A stretch of DNA of 64,000 nucleotides from assembly GCF_010730195.1 (NCBI RefSeq), contig NZ_AP022613.1, forward strand, positions 5,270,001-5,334,000, given 5' to 3'. Below the pieces are notes generated by a model that worked only from the letters and a program-made list of their open reading frames with translations, was not told the DNA's origin and ran no database searches. Both the position numbers and the translations under genes were made by a program. The stretch's first letter is position 1. The number at the start of each line of letters is the position of its first letter. Source of the stretch: Mycobacterium conspicuum (lineage in GTDB: Bacteria; Actinomycetota; Actinomycetes; Mycobacteriales; Mycobacteriaceae). Of this stretch, positions 16,476-24,653 are shown in pieces.

Positions 16476-17621
16476 ATGGATCTAGCGCTGGACGAGGCGA
16501 CGTTGGCGTTCCAGGCCGAGGTGCGGGAGTTTCTGTCGGCCAATGCCGATTCGATACCGACGAAGTCTTACGACAACGCCGAAGGCTTTGCGCAGCACCG
16601 TCATTGGGATCGGGTGCTGTTCGACGCCGGGCTGTCGGTGATCACCTGGCCGAAGAAGTACGGCGGCCGCGACGCGCCGCTGCTGCACTGGGTGGTGTTC
16701 GAGGAGGAGTACTTCCGCGCCGGTGCACCGGGCCGGGCCAGCGCCAATGGCACCTCGATGCTGGCCCCGACGCTGTTCGCCCACGGCACCGAGGATCAGC
16801 TGGACCGCATCCTGCCGAAAATGGCTAGCGGCGAACAGATTTGGGCTCAGGCCTGGTCGGAGCCGGAATCGGGCAGCGACCTCGCGTCGCTGCGGTCCAC
16901 CGCTTCGAAAACCGACGGCGGGTGGCTGCTTAACGGTCAGAAGATCTGGAGTTCACGGGCCCCGTTCGCCGAGATGGGATTCGGGCTGTTCCGGTCCGAC
17001 CCGGCGGCCGAACGGCACAACGGCCTGACGTACTTCATGTTCGACCTGAAGGCCAAGGGCGCGACGGTGCGGCCGATCGTTCAACTCGGCGGTGACACCG
17101 GCTTCGGTGAGATCTTCCTCGACGACGTCTTCGTGCCCGACGAGGACGTGATCGGCACCCCGAACGACGGCTGGCGGGCGGCGATGAGCACGTCGAGCAA
17201 CGAACGCGGCATGTCACTGCGCAGCCCGGCCCGCTTCCTCGCGGCCGCCGAACGCCTGGTGGCGCTGTGGAAGGACCGCGGCTCACCCGATGCGTTCGCC
17301 GACCGGGTCGCCGAGGCATGGATCAATGCGCAGGCCTACCGGCTGCAGACCTTCGGCACGGTGACCAGGCTGGCCGCCGGCGGGGAGCTGGGTGCCGAAT
17401 CGTCGGTGACCAAGGTGTTTTGGTCCGACCTGGACATGGCCATCCATCAGACCGCGCTGGACCTGCTGGGCGCCGACGGGGAGCTGACCGGCCCGTGGAC
17501 CGACGGCCTGCTGTTCGCCCTGGGCGGGCCGATCTACGCCGGCACCAATGAGATTCAGCGCAACATCATTTCGGAACGCCTGCTGGGCCTGCCTCGGGAG
17601 CCGAAGGGGGCCACGAAGTGA
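16476..17621 (+). CDS. fadE31: Acyl-CoA dehydrogenase FadE31
   Basis: 381 residues from ATG 16476, chosen over a TTG six bases earlier because MDLALDEATLAFQAEVREFL matches the family start. ACAD features: LSVITWPKKYGGRDAP, AQAWSEPESGSDLASL, WLLNGQKIWSSRAPF, and GGPIYAGTNEIQRNIISERLLGLPRE. It matches Rv3562. It is probably one subunit of a heteromeric dehydrogenase with the adjacent FadE32, working on ring-opened HIP metabolites; this pairing is an inference from adjacency and family. It lies 11 bp after the fadD3 stop and overlaps fadE32 by four bases. Confidence 0.92.
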   Translation: MDLALDEATLAFQAEVREFLSANADSIPTKSYDNAEGFAQHRHWDRVLFDAGLSVITWPKKYGGRDAPLLHWVVFEEEYFRAGAPGRASANGTSMLAPTLFAHGTEDQLDRILPKMASGEQIWAQAWSEPESGSDLASLRSTASKTDGGWLLNGQKIWSSRAPFAEMGFGLFRSDPAAERHNGLTYFMFDLKAKGATVRPIVQLGGDTGFGEIFLDDVFVPDEDVIGTPNDGWRAAMSTSSNERGMSLRSPARFLAAAERLVALWKDRGSPDAFADRVAEAWINAQAYRLQTFGTVTRLAAGGELGAESSVTKVFWSDLDMAIHQTALDLLGADGELTGPWTDGLLFALGGPIYAGTNEIQRNIISERLLGLPREPKGATK

Positions 17622-18553
17622 AATTCGCGCTCGACGAACAGCAACGCGACTTCGCGGCCAGCATCGACGCGGCGCTGGGCGCGGCGGACCTGCCCGCCGC
17701 GGTGCGCGCGTGGTCGGCCGGTGACGTCGCGGCGGGGCGCAAGGTGTGGGAGCAGCTGGCCAACCTCGGCGTCACCGCGCTGGCCGTGCCGGAGAAGTTC
17801 GACGGGCTGGAGGCCGACCCGGTGGATCTGGTGGTCGCGCTGGAGCGGCTGGGGCGTTGGTGCGTACCCGGTCCGGTGGCCGAATCCATCGCCGTCGCAC
17901 CGGTTTTGCTGGCTGACGATCAACGCAGCGCCGGGCTGGCTTCCGGAGAGCTGATCGCCACCGTCGCACTGCCGCCGCAGGTGCCGCGCGCCGTCGACGC
18001 CGACACGGCCGGGCTGGTGCTGCTCGCCGGCGATCACGGCGTCAGCGAGGCGGAGCCGGGGGCGGAGCACGAGTCCGTCGATCCCAGCCGCCGGCTGTTC
18101 GAGGTGACGGCGGCCGGTGCGGCGTGGCAGGCAGACGTCCGGCGCGCCTACGAGTTCGGGGCGTTGGCCACCGCGGCGCAATTGGTCGGCGCCGCCGAGG
18201 CGCTGCGCGACGCCGCCGTCGACTACGCCAAGCAGCGCACGCAGTTCGGCCGGATCATCGGCTCGTATCAGGCGATCAAGCACAAGCTCGCCGACGTACA
18301 CATCGCGATCGAATTGGCGCGCCCGCTGGTCTACGGCGCGGCGCTGTCGCTGCAGCCACGGGACGTGAGCGCGGCTAAGGCGGCGGCGTCGGAGGCGGGC
18401 CTGCTGGCGGCGCGCTCGGCGTTGCAGACGCACGGGGCGATCGGATTCACCCAAGAGCACGACCTGTCCCTGTTGCTGCTGCGCGTGCAGGCATTGCGCT
18501 CGGCGTGGGGTACTCCGGAGGCGCATCGGCGCAGGGTATTGGAGGCGCTGTGA
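17618..18553 (+). CDS. fadE32: Acyl-CoA dehydrogenase FadE32
   Basis: 311 residues, GTG start sharing GTGA with the fadE31 stop. Shorter than a standard 380-residue ACAD, as usual for the beta-type subunits of steroid dehydrogenases: the middle beta-domain is reduced. The C-terminal helical part is clear: QFGRIIGSYQAIKHKLADVHIAIELARPL and LQTHGAIGFTQEHDLSLLLLR. It matches Rv3563. Likely works as a complex with FadE31. It is coupled to fadE33 by another GTGA. Confidence 0.9.
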   Translation: MKFALDEQQRDFAASIDAALGAADLPAAVRAWSAGDVAAGRKVWEQLANLGVTALAVPEKFDGLEADPVDLVVALERLGRWCVPGPVAESIAVAPVLLADDQRSAGLASGELIATVALPPQVPRAVDADTAGLVLLAGDHGVSEAEPGAEHESVDPSRRLFEVTAAGAAWQADVRRAYEFGALATAAQLVGAAEALRDAAVDYAKQRTQFGRIIGSYQAIKHKLADVHIAIELARPLVYGAALSLQPRDVSAAKAAASEAGLLAARSALQTHGAIGFTQEHDLSLLLLRVQALRSAWGTPEAHRRRVLEAL

Positions 18554-19500
18554 CTGAAGAACGCGAGCTGTTGCGCGAAACCGTGGCGGCGCTGGTGGCC
18601 AAGCACGCGGGCCCGGCGGCCGTGCGGGCGGCGATGGAGTCCGACCAGGGCTACGACGAGTCGCTGTGGCGGCTGCTGTGCGAGCAGGTCGGGGCCGCGG
18701 CACTGGTGATACCCGAGGAGCTGGGCGGCGCCGGCGGCGAATTGGCCGATGCCGCAACGGTTCTGCAGGAGCTGGGTCGCGCGCTGGTGCCCTCCCCGCT
18801 GCTGGGTACCACGCTGGCGGAGCTCGCGCTGCTGGCCGCGCCCGAGCCGGACGCCGAGACGCTGGCAGCCCTGGCCGAGGGCGCCTCGATCGGCGCGCTG
18901 GTGCTCGACGCCGACTACGTGGTGAACGGGGACATCGCCGACGTCGTCGTGGCCGCGGCGGGAGGGAAGCTGAGCCGGTGGACCCGATTCAGCGCGCAGC
19001 CCGTCGCCACCATGGACCCCACCCGTCGGCTGGCCCGGGTGCAGGCCGAGGCGACCGTCGATGTGGGCGACGACCCCGGCATCGCCGACGCCGCCGCCGT
19101 GCTGCTGGCGGCCGAGCAGATCGGCGCCGCCGAACGCTGTCTGGAGCTGACCGTCGAATACGCCAAGAGCCGGGTGCAGTTCGGCCGGCCGATCGGCAGC
19201 TTTCAGGCCCTCAAGCACCGGATGGCCGACCTTTACGTCGCCGTTTCGGCCGCACGCGCCGTCGTCGCCGAGGCGTGCGTCGCACCCACCCCGGCCAACG
19301 CCGCCACCGCGCGGCTGGCCGCCACCGAGACACTCAGTATGGTGGCGGCCGAGGGCATCCAGCTGCACGGCGGCATCGCGATCACCTGGGAACACGACAT
19401 GCACCTGTATTTCAAGCGCGCACACGGCAGCGCTCAACTGCTCGATGCGCCACGACAGCTGCTGCAGCGGCTGGAGGCAGAGGTGTTTGCCACGCCGTGA
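18550..19500 (+). CDS. fadE33: Acyl-CoA dehydrogenase FadE33 / IpdE2
   Basis: 316 residues from GTG 18550. An open stretch upstream lies inside fadE32 and is not used. Reduced ACAD beta subunit: ALVIPEELGGAGGELADAATV, VQFGRPIGSFQALKHRMADLYV, and IQLHGGIAITWEHDMHLYFKRA. It matches Rv3564, IpdE2, the partner of FadE30 (IpdE1) in the 5-OH-HIP-CoA dehydrogenase. The partner gene is divergently transcribed about 4 kb away. Its stop overlaps the aspB GTG. Confidence 0.92.
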   Translation: MTEERELLRETVAALVAKHAGPAAVRAAMESDQGYDESLWRLLCEQVGAAALVIPEELGGAGGELADAATVLQELGRALVPSPLLGTTLAELALLAAPEPDAETLAALAEGASIGALVLDADYVVNGDIADVVVAAAGGKLSRWTRFSAQPVATMDPTRRLARVQAEATVDVGDDPGIADAAAVLLAAEQIGAAERCLELTVEYAKSRVQFGRPIGSFQALKHRMADLYVAVSAARAVVAEACVAPTPANAATARLAATETLSMVAAEGIQLHGGIAITWEHDMHLYFKRAHGSAQLLDAPRQLLQRLEAEVFATP

Positions 19501-20663
19501 CGGATCGTGTCGCCCTGCGCGCCGGCATCCCGCCGTTCTATGTGATGGATGTCTGGCTGGCCGCCGCCGAACGGCAACGCAGCCACGGCGATCTGGTCAA
19601 CCTGTCGGCCGGCCAGCCGAGTGTGGGCGCACCCGAGCCGGTGCGGGCCGCCGCGGCCGCGGCCCTGCACGTCAATCAGCTGGGTTACACCGTGGCACTG
19701 GGCATCCCGGAGCTGCGCTCGGCGATAGCGGCGGATTACCGGCGCACCCACGGCATTGACGTCGATGCCGACGCGGTGGTGGTCACCACCGGGTCGTCGG
19801 GCGGATTCCTGCTCGCGTTCTTGTCGTGCTTCGACGTGGGCGATCGGGTGGCGATGGCCAGTCCCGGGTACCCGTGCTATCGAAACATTTTGTCGGCGTT
19901 GGGATGTGAGGTCGTCGACCTGCAGTGCGGGCCGCAGACCCGGTTTCAGCCCACCGCGCAGATGCTTGCCGAACTCGATCCGCCGGTGCGAGGCGTGGTC
20001 GTCGCCAGCCCGGCCAACCCGACCGGGACGGTGATACCGCCCGCGGAGCTGGCGGCGATCGCGACCTGGTGCGACGACGCCGGGGTGCGGCTGATCAGCG
20101 ACGAGGTCTACCACGGCCTGGTGTACGACGGCGCGCCGCAGACCAGCTGCGCCTGGCAGACCTCACGAAATGCGGTGGTGGTCAACAGCTTTTCCAAGTA
20201 CTACGCGATGACCGGCTGGCGGCTGGGTTGGCTGCTGGTACCGACCGAATTGCGCCGCGCGGTGGACTGCCTGACCGGCAACTTCACCATCTGCCCCCCG
20301 GTGCTGTCGCAGGTTGCCGCGGTCGCCGCGTTCACCCCCGAGTCCGTCGCCGAAGCCGACGGCAATCTGCGCCATTACGCGGGCAACCGCTCGCTGCTGT
20401 TGGACGGTTTGCGCGGTATCGGCGTCGACCGGCTGGCCCCGACCGACGGTGCGTTCTACGTCTACGCCGACGTCTCGGATTTCACCGATGACTCGATGGC
20501 CTTCTGCTCGAAGCTGTTGAGCGACACCGGTGTTGCCATTGCGCCGGGCATCGACTTCGATACCGAGCGCGGCGGCTCGTTCGTTCGGCTATCGTTCGCC
20601 GGGCCAACAAGCGACATCGAAGAAGCGCTACGGCGCATCGGGCCCTGGCTGCCCGGCCGGTAG
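19497..20663 (+). CDS. aspB: PLP-dependent aminotransferase AspB
   Basis: 388 residues from GTG 19497 (GTGA overlap with fadE33). Fold-type I aminotransferase: LSAGQPSVGAPEPVRAA, SPANPTGTVIPPAEL, ISDEVYHGLVYDG, and the PLP-binding lysine Lys234 in NSFSKYYAMTGWRLGW. It matches Rv3565, annotated aspB, a probable aspartate/aromatic aminotransferase; the amino donor is not known. It is the last gene of the fadD3 operon, so it should be induced with HIP catabolism, though no amination step in that pathway is known to me. The last 36 bp overlap the convergent nat gene. Confidence 0.9.
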   Translation: MTDRVALRAGIPPFYVMDVWLAAAERQRSHGDLVNLSAGQPSVGAPEPVRAAAAAALHVNQLGYTVALGIPELRSAIAADYRRTHGIDVDADAVVVTTGSSGGFLLAFLSCFDVGDRVAMASPGYPCYRNILSALGCEVVDLQCGPQTRFQPTAQMLAELDPPVRGVVVASPANPTGTVIPPAELAAIATWCDDAGVRLISDEVYHGLVYDGAPQTSCAWQTSRNAVVVNSFSKYYAMTGWRLGWLLVPTELRRAVDCLTGNFTICPPVLSQVAAVAAFTPESVAEADGNLRHYAGNRSLLLDGLRGIGVDRLAPTDGAFYVYADVSDFTDDSMAFCSKLLSDTGVAIAPGIDFDTERGGSFVRLSFAGPTSDIEEALRRIGPWLPGR

Positions 20664-21479
20664 CCGATCGATGCGCGCCTCGAGCGCGCCGCGCTCGCCG
20701 ACATCTGCCACGTTGATGCCGAACCGGTCCCCCAGCATGTCGACCACGGCGGCCGCATCGGCGAGGACGAACTTCTCCGTCGCGTCGGCGCGGTGGATGG
20801 TCAAATTCCGGTCGGCCAGGTTGCAGCGGGCGTCGTCGGTCACGATCGCCACCATCAGGTTGGTCACGAAATGCGACGACGGGTTGGTCGAGACGTACCA
20901 GCTGCCCACCCGCAGGTCGATGTCCGGCTGGGTCCGCATGCCGAACTCGTAGAGTGACTGCCACTCGTCGCGGATTTGGACCTGCAAGACCAGGCCGTCG
21001 CCGCGGTCCTGCAGGCGGTATGGCTCCCGCGTCGTCTGCTGGGCGTTGCCGGTTTCGATGCGCAGCGGTGAGGTCGGTGTCTGACCGCCGAAACCGACGT
21101 CGACGAGATAGGAGCCCTGCGAACCGGGGAAGGTCACCGCCAGCACGGTATGCGTCTGCGCCGGCACCGCGGAGTCCGGCGGCGCCATCCACACCACCCG
21201 CCCGGCCAATCGCCGCACCCGGAAACCGATTTCCGCCAGCACGTAGCCCATCAACCCGTTCTGCTCGTAGCAGTAGCCGCCCCGGCCCCGGCGCACCAGC
21301 TTGTCGAACAACGCCGCCGGGCTCAGGTCGTCGACCGGCACGCCCAACAGGGGATCCAGGTTCTCGAACGGAATGCTGTGCGTGTGCGCCGTCACCAGGT
21401 CCTGCAGGACCTCGAGATTCGGCTCGGCGGCGCCGCGGTAATTGATGCGGCCGAAGTACGCGGCCAGATCCAATGCCAT
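20628..21479 (-). CDS. nat: Arylamine N-acetyltransferase
   Basis: 283 residues from ATG 21479, matching the M. tuberculosis enzyme length. The open frame runs further upstream, but MALDLAAYFGRINYRGAAEP is the family start. The catalytic cysteine is Cys70 in RGGYCYEQNG; the His is in QTHTVLAV and the Asp in VDVGFGGQTPT. NAT transfers acetyl (or propionyl) from CoA to arylamines and hydrazines such as isoniazid. In mycobacteria it is linked to hsaACDB and may use propionyl-CoA from cholesterol. It is separated from hsaB by a short divergent gene. The 3' end overlaps aspB by 36 bp tail to tail. Confidence 0.95.
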   Translation of the reverse strand: MALDLAAYFGRINYRGAAEPNLEVLQDLVTAHTHSIPFENLDPLLGVPVDDLSPAALFDKLVRRGRGGYCYEQNGLMGYVLAEIGFRVRRLAGRVVWMAPPDSAVPAQTHTVLAVTFPGSQGSYLVDVGFGGQTPTSPLRIETGNAQQTTREPYRLQDRGDGLVLQVQIRDEWQSLYEFGMRTQPDIDLRVGSWYVSTNPSSHFVTNLMVAIVTDDARCNLADRNLTIHRADATEKFVLADAAAVVDMLGDRFGINVADVGERGALEARIDRLPAGQPGPDAP

Positions 21480-21519
21480 CAGATCATTCTGGTGCAGGGT
21501 CAACGGGTATTTTGCACGC

Positions 21520-21964
21520 ATGAGCAGTTTCGCCGAGCTGCCGGCCGCGGACCAGGAGGCGATCGGCAAGACGCTGTTGACGCTGCTGAAGGCGTTCGAC
21601 GATCGCGACGCGGACGCGCTGCTCACGGTGTACTCCGACGACGCGGACTGGGTGAACGCCTTCGGCACGGTCAAGCGCGGGCGCCGTGACATCGTGGAGT
21701 ACCTGCGGGGCCTGTTCGTTGACGACAATTTCAACCGGGGCGAGCTGGCCGGCCCCCCGGAGACGAGTTTCAAGGTGCTGACCCCCGGAAGTCGTCCTGG
21801 TGTCGGCGCACCTGCAGGTGAAGGGCCAGGGACTGGTCGGTGGGGGCACGCTCGACCGCGACAACTTGTCGTTGCGCGCGCTGCAGCGGCAGCATGACGG
21901 ATCCTGGCTGATCGTGTCCGAGATGTTCCAGGACGCCAACACCGAAACGACCTACGCGCGCTAG
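21520..21964 (+). pseudogene. SnoaL/SgcJ-like (NTF2 fold) protein, frameshifted
   Basis: ATG 21520 begins MSSFAELPAADQEAIGKTLL and continues with FDDRDADALLTVYSDDADWVNAFG, typical of DUF4440/SnoaL-like proteins. After FKVL the frame is lost at a run of five C (21782-21786). If one C is removed, reading continues as TPEVVLVSAHLQVKGQGLVG to a TAG at 21962-21964, giving a complete protein of about 147 residues. The break is therefore a single-base insertion, real or a sequencing error. It diverges from nat with 40 bp between starts. Function unknown; NTF2-fold proteins often bind small hydrophobic ligands. Confidence 0.75.
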
Positions 21965-22315
21965 CCCCTGGGCCAGCTCAACGCCGGTTTGTTTGATTTG
22001 TGTCAAATACGGGGATTAGGGTGGGCACGGGATAGCGCCATGTCACGGGGACGGAGTATGAGCGCCAGTATGTGGATTGCCGTCGCGGTCGTCGCCGTGC
22101 GGCTCGACCAACTCGGGCGACCGCACCGTCGCGTCAGAAACTAGGGTGGGACAACCACCTGATGAGGGCCGGGATGGCCCGCCCCCTCAACGGGCCATCC
22201 CGGCGATCAGGAAAATCTTCGGCGTGTGGCCGACGTCGGCCGGGGCGCGCGTGACACAGCGGATTTCCGCGTTAGGCCGCGGCCAAACATTGCCGGCCGA
22301 AAGCCGACGATCGAG
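21965..22315. other. Intergenic region between the SnoaL-like gene and hsaB
   Basis: No convincing gene. A 28-codon open frame at 22058-22144 starts MSASMWIAVAVVAV but has no support. The one clear element is the perfect hairpin at 22168-22204. The rest shows no recognisable operator. Confidence 0.5.
22168..22204. terminator. Perfect 14-bp hairpin
   Basis: Arms GCCGGGATGGCCCG (22168-22181) and CGGGCCATCCCGGC (22191-22204) with a 9-nt loop. It lies between two convergent genes (SnoaL-like and hsaB) and is the best terminator candidate there, although no U tract follows. Confidence 0.7.
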
Positions 22316-22882
22316 TTAGAGCCAGGTGTCCTGGGTCGTGGTAGTGAGGAACGCTTCCAGGTCGTCGCGCCACTGGGCCGGCGTGGTTTTGTCCGGCTCG
22401 ATGCCGGTGTAGTCGCCGCGGTAGAACAGCAACGGCCGCGGCTTGATCTTGGGGGCCTCCGATAACGACTGCACCGCGCCGAACACCACGAAGTGGTCGC
22501 CGCCGTCGTGCACCGAGGCCACCGTGCAGTCGATGTAGGCCAGGGATCCGTCGATGATCGGCGAACCGAGTTCCGAAGGATGCCAGTCGATTCCAGCAAA
22601 CTTGTCCGGCTGCTTCGAGCCGAACCGCGCCGAGACGTGCTTCTGCGCTTCGGTCAGCATGTTGACGCAGAACCGCCCGCTGGCCTCGATGGCCTTCCAC
22701 GACCGCGACACCTTGGTGGGGCAGAACAGCACCAGGGGCGGGTCCAGCGACAGCGCCGCGAAGGATTGGCACGCGAAACCGATGGGCACGTCGTCGTGCA
22801 CGGTGGTGATGATGGTGATCCCGGTGCAGAACTGACCCAGCACGTTGCGGAACGTGCGCGGGTCGATCGGCGCGGCGGGCAT
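22316..22882 (-). CDS. hsaB: HsaB, flavin reductase of the 3-HSA monooxygenase
   Basis: 188 residues from ATG 22882, giving MPAAPIDPRTFRNVLGQFCTG; the open region upstream lies in hsaC. Flavin reductase-like split barrel: ITIITTVHDDVPIGFACQSF, LDPPLVLFCPTK and GRFCVNML. HsaB supplies reduced flavin to HsaA for hydroxylation of 3-HSA, the aromatised ring A product. It is the last gene of hsaA-hsaD-hsaC-hsaB, 2 bp after the hsaC stop. Transcription should be governed by the KstR operators upstream of hsaA. Confidence 0.94.
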   Translation of the reverse strand: MPAAPIDPRTFRNVLGQFCTGITIITTVHDDVPIGFACQSFAALSLDPPLVLFCPTKVSRSWKAIEASGRFCVNMLTEAQKHVSARFGSKQPDKFAGIDWHPSELGSPIIDGSLAYIDCTVASVHDGGDHFVVFGAVQSLSEAPKIKPRPLLFYRGDYTGIEPDKTTPAQWRDDLEAFLTTTTQDTWL

Positions 22883-22884
22883 GT

Positions 22885-23787
22885 TCAGCTCTTGAAGCCG
22901 ACGCTGAAGTCGTGGCCCCACAGACTGATCGCCGTGCTCTCCCGGGCGATCCAGTCGTTGTCGTCGACTTTTCTTCCCTCGCAACCGAATTCGACATCGA
23001 ATCCGCCGGGCGTCTTCATGTAGAACGACAGCATCAGGTCGTTGACGTGGCGGCCCAGCGTCGCCGACATCGGCACCTTGCGGCGCAGCGCCCGGTCCAG
23101 GCACAGCCCGACGTCGTCGGCTTCCTCCACTTCGACCATCAGATGCACGATGCCGCTGGGGGTCTGACCGGGCATGAAGGCCAGGCTGTGGTGGCGCGGG
23201 TTGCAGCCCAGGAAACGCAGCCAGGCCGGCGGCCCGTCGGCGGGCCGACCGACCACCTGCGGCGGCAGCCGCATCGAGTCACGCAGCTTGAAGCCCAACA
23301 CATCCCGATAGAAGTGCAGCGTCTCTTCGTCGTCGCGGGTCGTCAACACCACATGCCCCAGGCCCTGTTCGTTGGTGACGAACTTGTGCCCGTACGGGCT
23401 GACCACCCGGCGGTGCTCCAGCGCGGCGCCGTGGAAGATTTCCAGGCAGTTGCCCGACGGGTCGGAGAACCGGATCATCTCGTCGACCCGTCGATCCGCC
23501 AGCTCTGCGGCGGTGGCTTCCTTGTAGGGGGTGCCCTCCACGTCGAGTCGGTTCCGAATCTCCTGCAGGCCTTCGGCATTCGCGCATTCCCAGCCGGCTT
23601 CGATGAGCCGGTCCTGCCCACCGGGCACGATCACCAGCCGCGCCGGGAAATCGTCCATCCTCAGATACAGCGCGCCCTCGGTGCTGCCCTTACCCTCGAC
23701 CATGCCGAGGACTTTCAGGCCGTAGTCGCGCCAGGCCGCCATGTCGGTGGCCTCGATGCGCAGGTAGCCCAGCGACCGGATGCTCAT
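22885..23787 (-). CDS. hsaC: HsaC, extradiol catechol dioxygenase
   Basis: 300 residues, identical in length to the M. tuberculosis enzyme. Type I extradiol dioxygenase with two vicinal-oxygen-chelate modules. The iron ligands fall exactly at His145 (GLGHVVLTT), His215 (SGIVHLMVEV) and Glu266 (GGFDVEFGCE). It cleaves the catechol 3,4-DHSA by meta fission to 4,9-DSHA. The ATG overlaps the hsaD stop (ATGA). All active-site ligands are intact, so activity is expected. Confidence 0.96.
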   Translation of the reverse strand: MSIRSLGYLRIEATDMAAWRDYGLKVLGMVEGKGSTEGALYLRMDDFPARLVIVPGGQDRLIEAGWECANAEGLQEIRNRLDVEGTPYKEATAAELADRRVDEMIRFSDPSGNCLEIFHGAALEHRRVVSPYGHKFVTNEQGLGHVVLTTRDDEETLHFYRDVLGFKLRDSMRLPPQVVGRPADGPPAWLRFLGCNPRHHSLAFMPGQTPSGIVHLMVEVEEADDVGLCLDRALRRKVPMSATLGRHVNDLMLSFYMKTPGGFDVEFGCEGRKVDDNDWIARESTAISLWGHDFSVGFKS

Positions 23788-24653
23788 GCCCCACCTCCCA
23801 GGAAGTCGATGGTCAGCTTGTTGAACTCGTCGAACTTCTCTACCTGCGCCCAGTGCCCGCATTGCCCGAAGACGTGCAGTTGTGCGCGCGGGATGGTCTT
23901 GAGCGCGACCAGCGCGCCGTCCAGCGGGTTGACCCGGTCCTCGCGGCCCCACATCAGCAGCACCGGCTGGCGCAGCTTGTAGACCTCGCGCCACATCATG
24001 CCGAGCTCAAAGTCGGCCCCGGAGAACGACATTCCCATGGCGCGGGTCGCGGTCAGCGATTCCGGCGTGCTGGCCAACGCGAAGCGCTCGTCGATGAGTT
24101 CCTCGGTGATCAGCTTTTGGTCGTAGACCATGACCCGCAGGAACGCTTCCAGGTTTTCCCGGGTGGGCTGAGCAGAGAACTTGCCCAGCCGTTTGACGCC
24201 CTCGGTGGGGTCGGGCGCGAACAGGTTGACGCTCAGCCCGCCGGGACCCATCAACACCAGCCGCCCGGCCCGGTCGGGATAGTCCAGCGCGAACCGCACC
24301 GCGGTGCCACCGCCCAGCGAATTGCCAACCAGCGGAACGCGTCCCAGGCCCAGCTGGTCGAAGAGGCCCTTGAGCGCCCGCGCGGCGTAGCGGTTGAACT
24401 GGCCGTGCTCGGCGCGTTTGTCGGAGTGGCCGTAGCCGGGCTGGTCGACGGCCAGCACGTGGAAGTGCTGCGCCAGCACCGCGATGTTGCGCGCGAAGTT
24501 GGTCCAGCTCGACGCGCCCGGGCCGCCGCCGTGCAGCAGCACCACGGTGTCGCCGGCGCCGGCCTCGTGGTAGTGCAGCTTCAGCGGGCCGTCCACGTCG
24601 ACCTCGGCGAAGCGCGAGGTGGACTCGAAGGTGAGCTCTTGCGTCGTGGTCAT
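23784..24653 (-). CDS. hsaD: HsaD, meta-cleavage product hydrolase
   Basis: 289 residues, alpha/beta hydrolase. The oxyanion region is LLHGGGPGASSWTNFARN. The triad is Ser112 in the nucleophile elbow GNSLGGG, Asp239 in WGREDRVNP and His267 in GQCGHWAQVE. It hydrolyses the carbon-carbon bond of 4,9-DSHA to HIP (DOHNAA) and a hydroxyhexadienoate, linking ring A/B degradation to the KstR2-controlled HIP pathway. The start and stop overlap hsaA and hsaC by four bases each. Confidence 0.96.
   Translation of the reverse strand: MTTTQELTFESTSRFAEVDVDGPLKLHYHEAGAGDTVVLLHGGGPGASSWTNFARNIAVLAQHFHVLAVDQPGYGHSDKRAEHGQFNRYAARALKGLFDQLGLGRVPLVGNSLGGGTAVRFALDYPDRAGRLVLMGPGGLSVNLFAPDPTEGVKRLGKFSAQPTRENLEAFLRVMVYDQKLITEELIDERFALASTPESLTATRAMGMSFSGADFELGMMWREVYKLRQPVLLMWGREDRVNPLDGALVALKTIPRAQLHVFGQCGHWAQVEKFDEFNKLTIDFLGGGA

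Noticed and set aside
18666..20663. 665-residue version of AspB
   Set aside because: Upstream part is an out-of-frame reading of fadE33; GTG 19497 overlaps the fadE33 stop and gives the family length of 388.
22058..22144. 28-codon open frame starting MSASMWIAVAVVAV
   Set aside because: Too short, no ribosome-binding site and no recognisable family; kept only as a note in the intergenic description.
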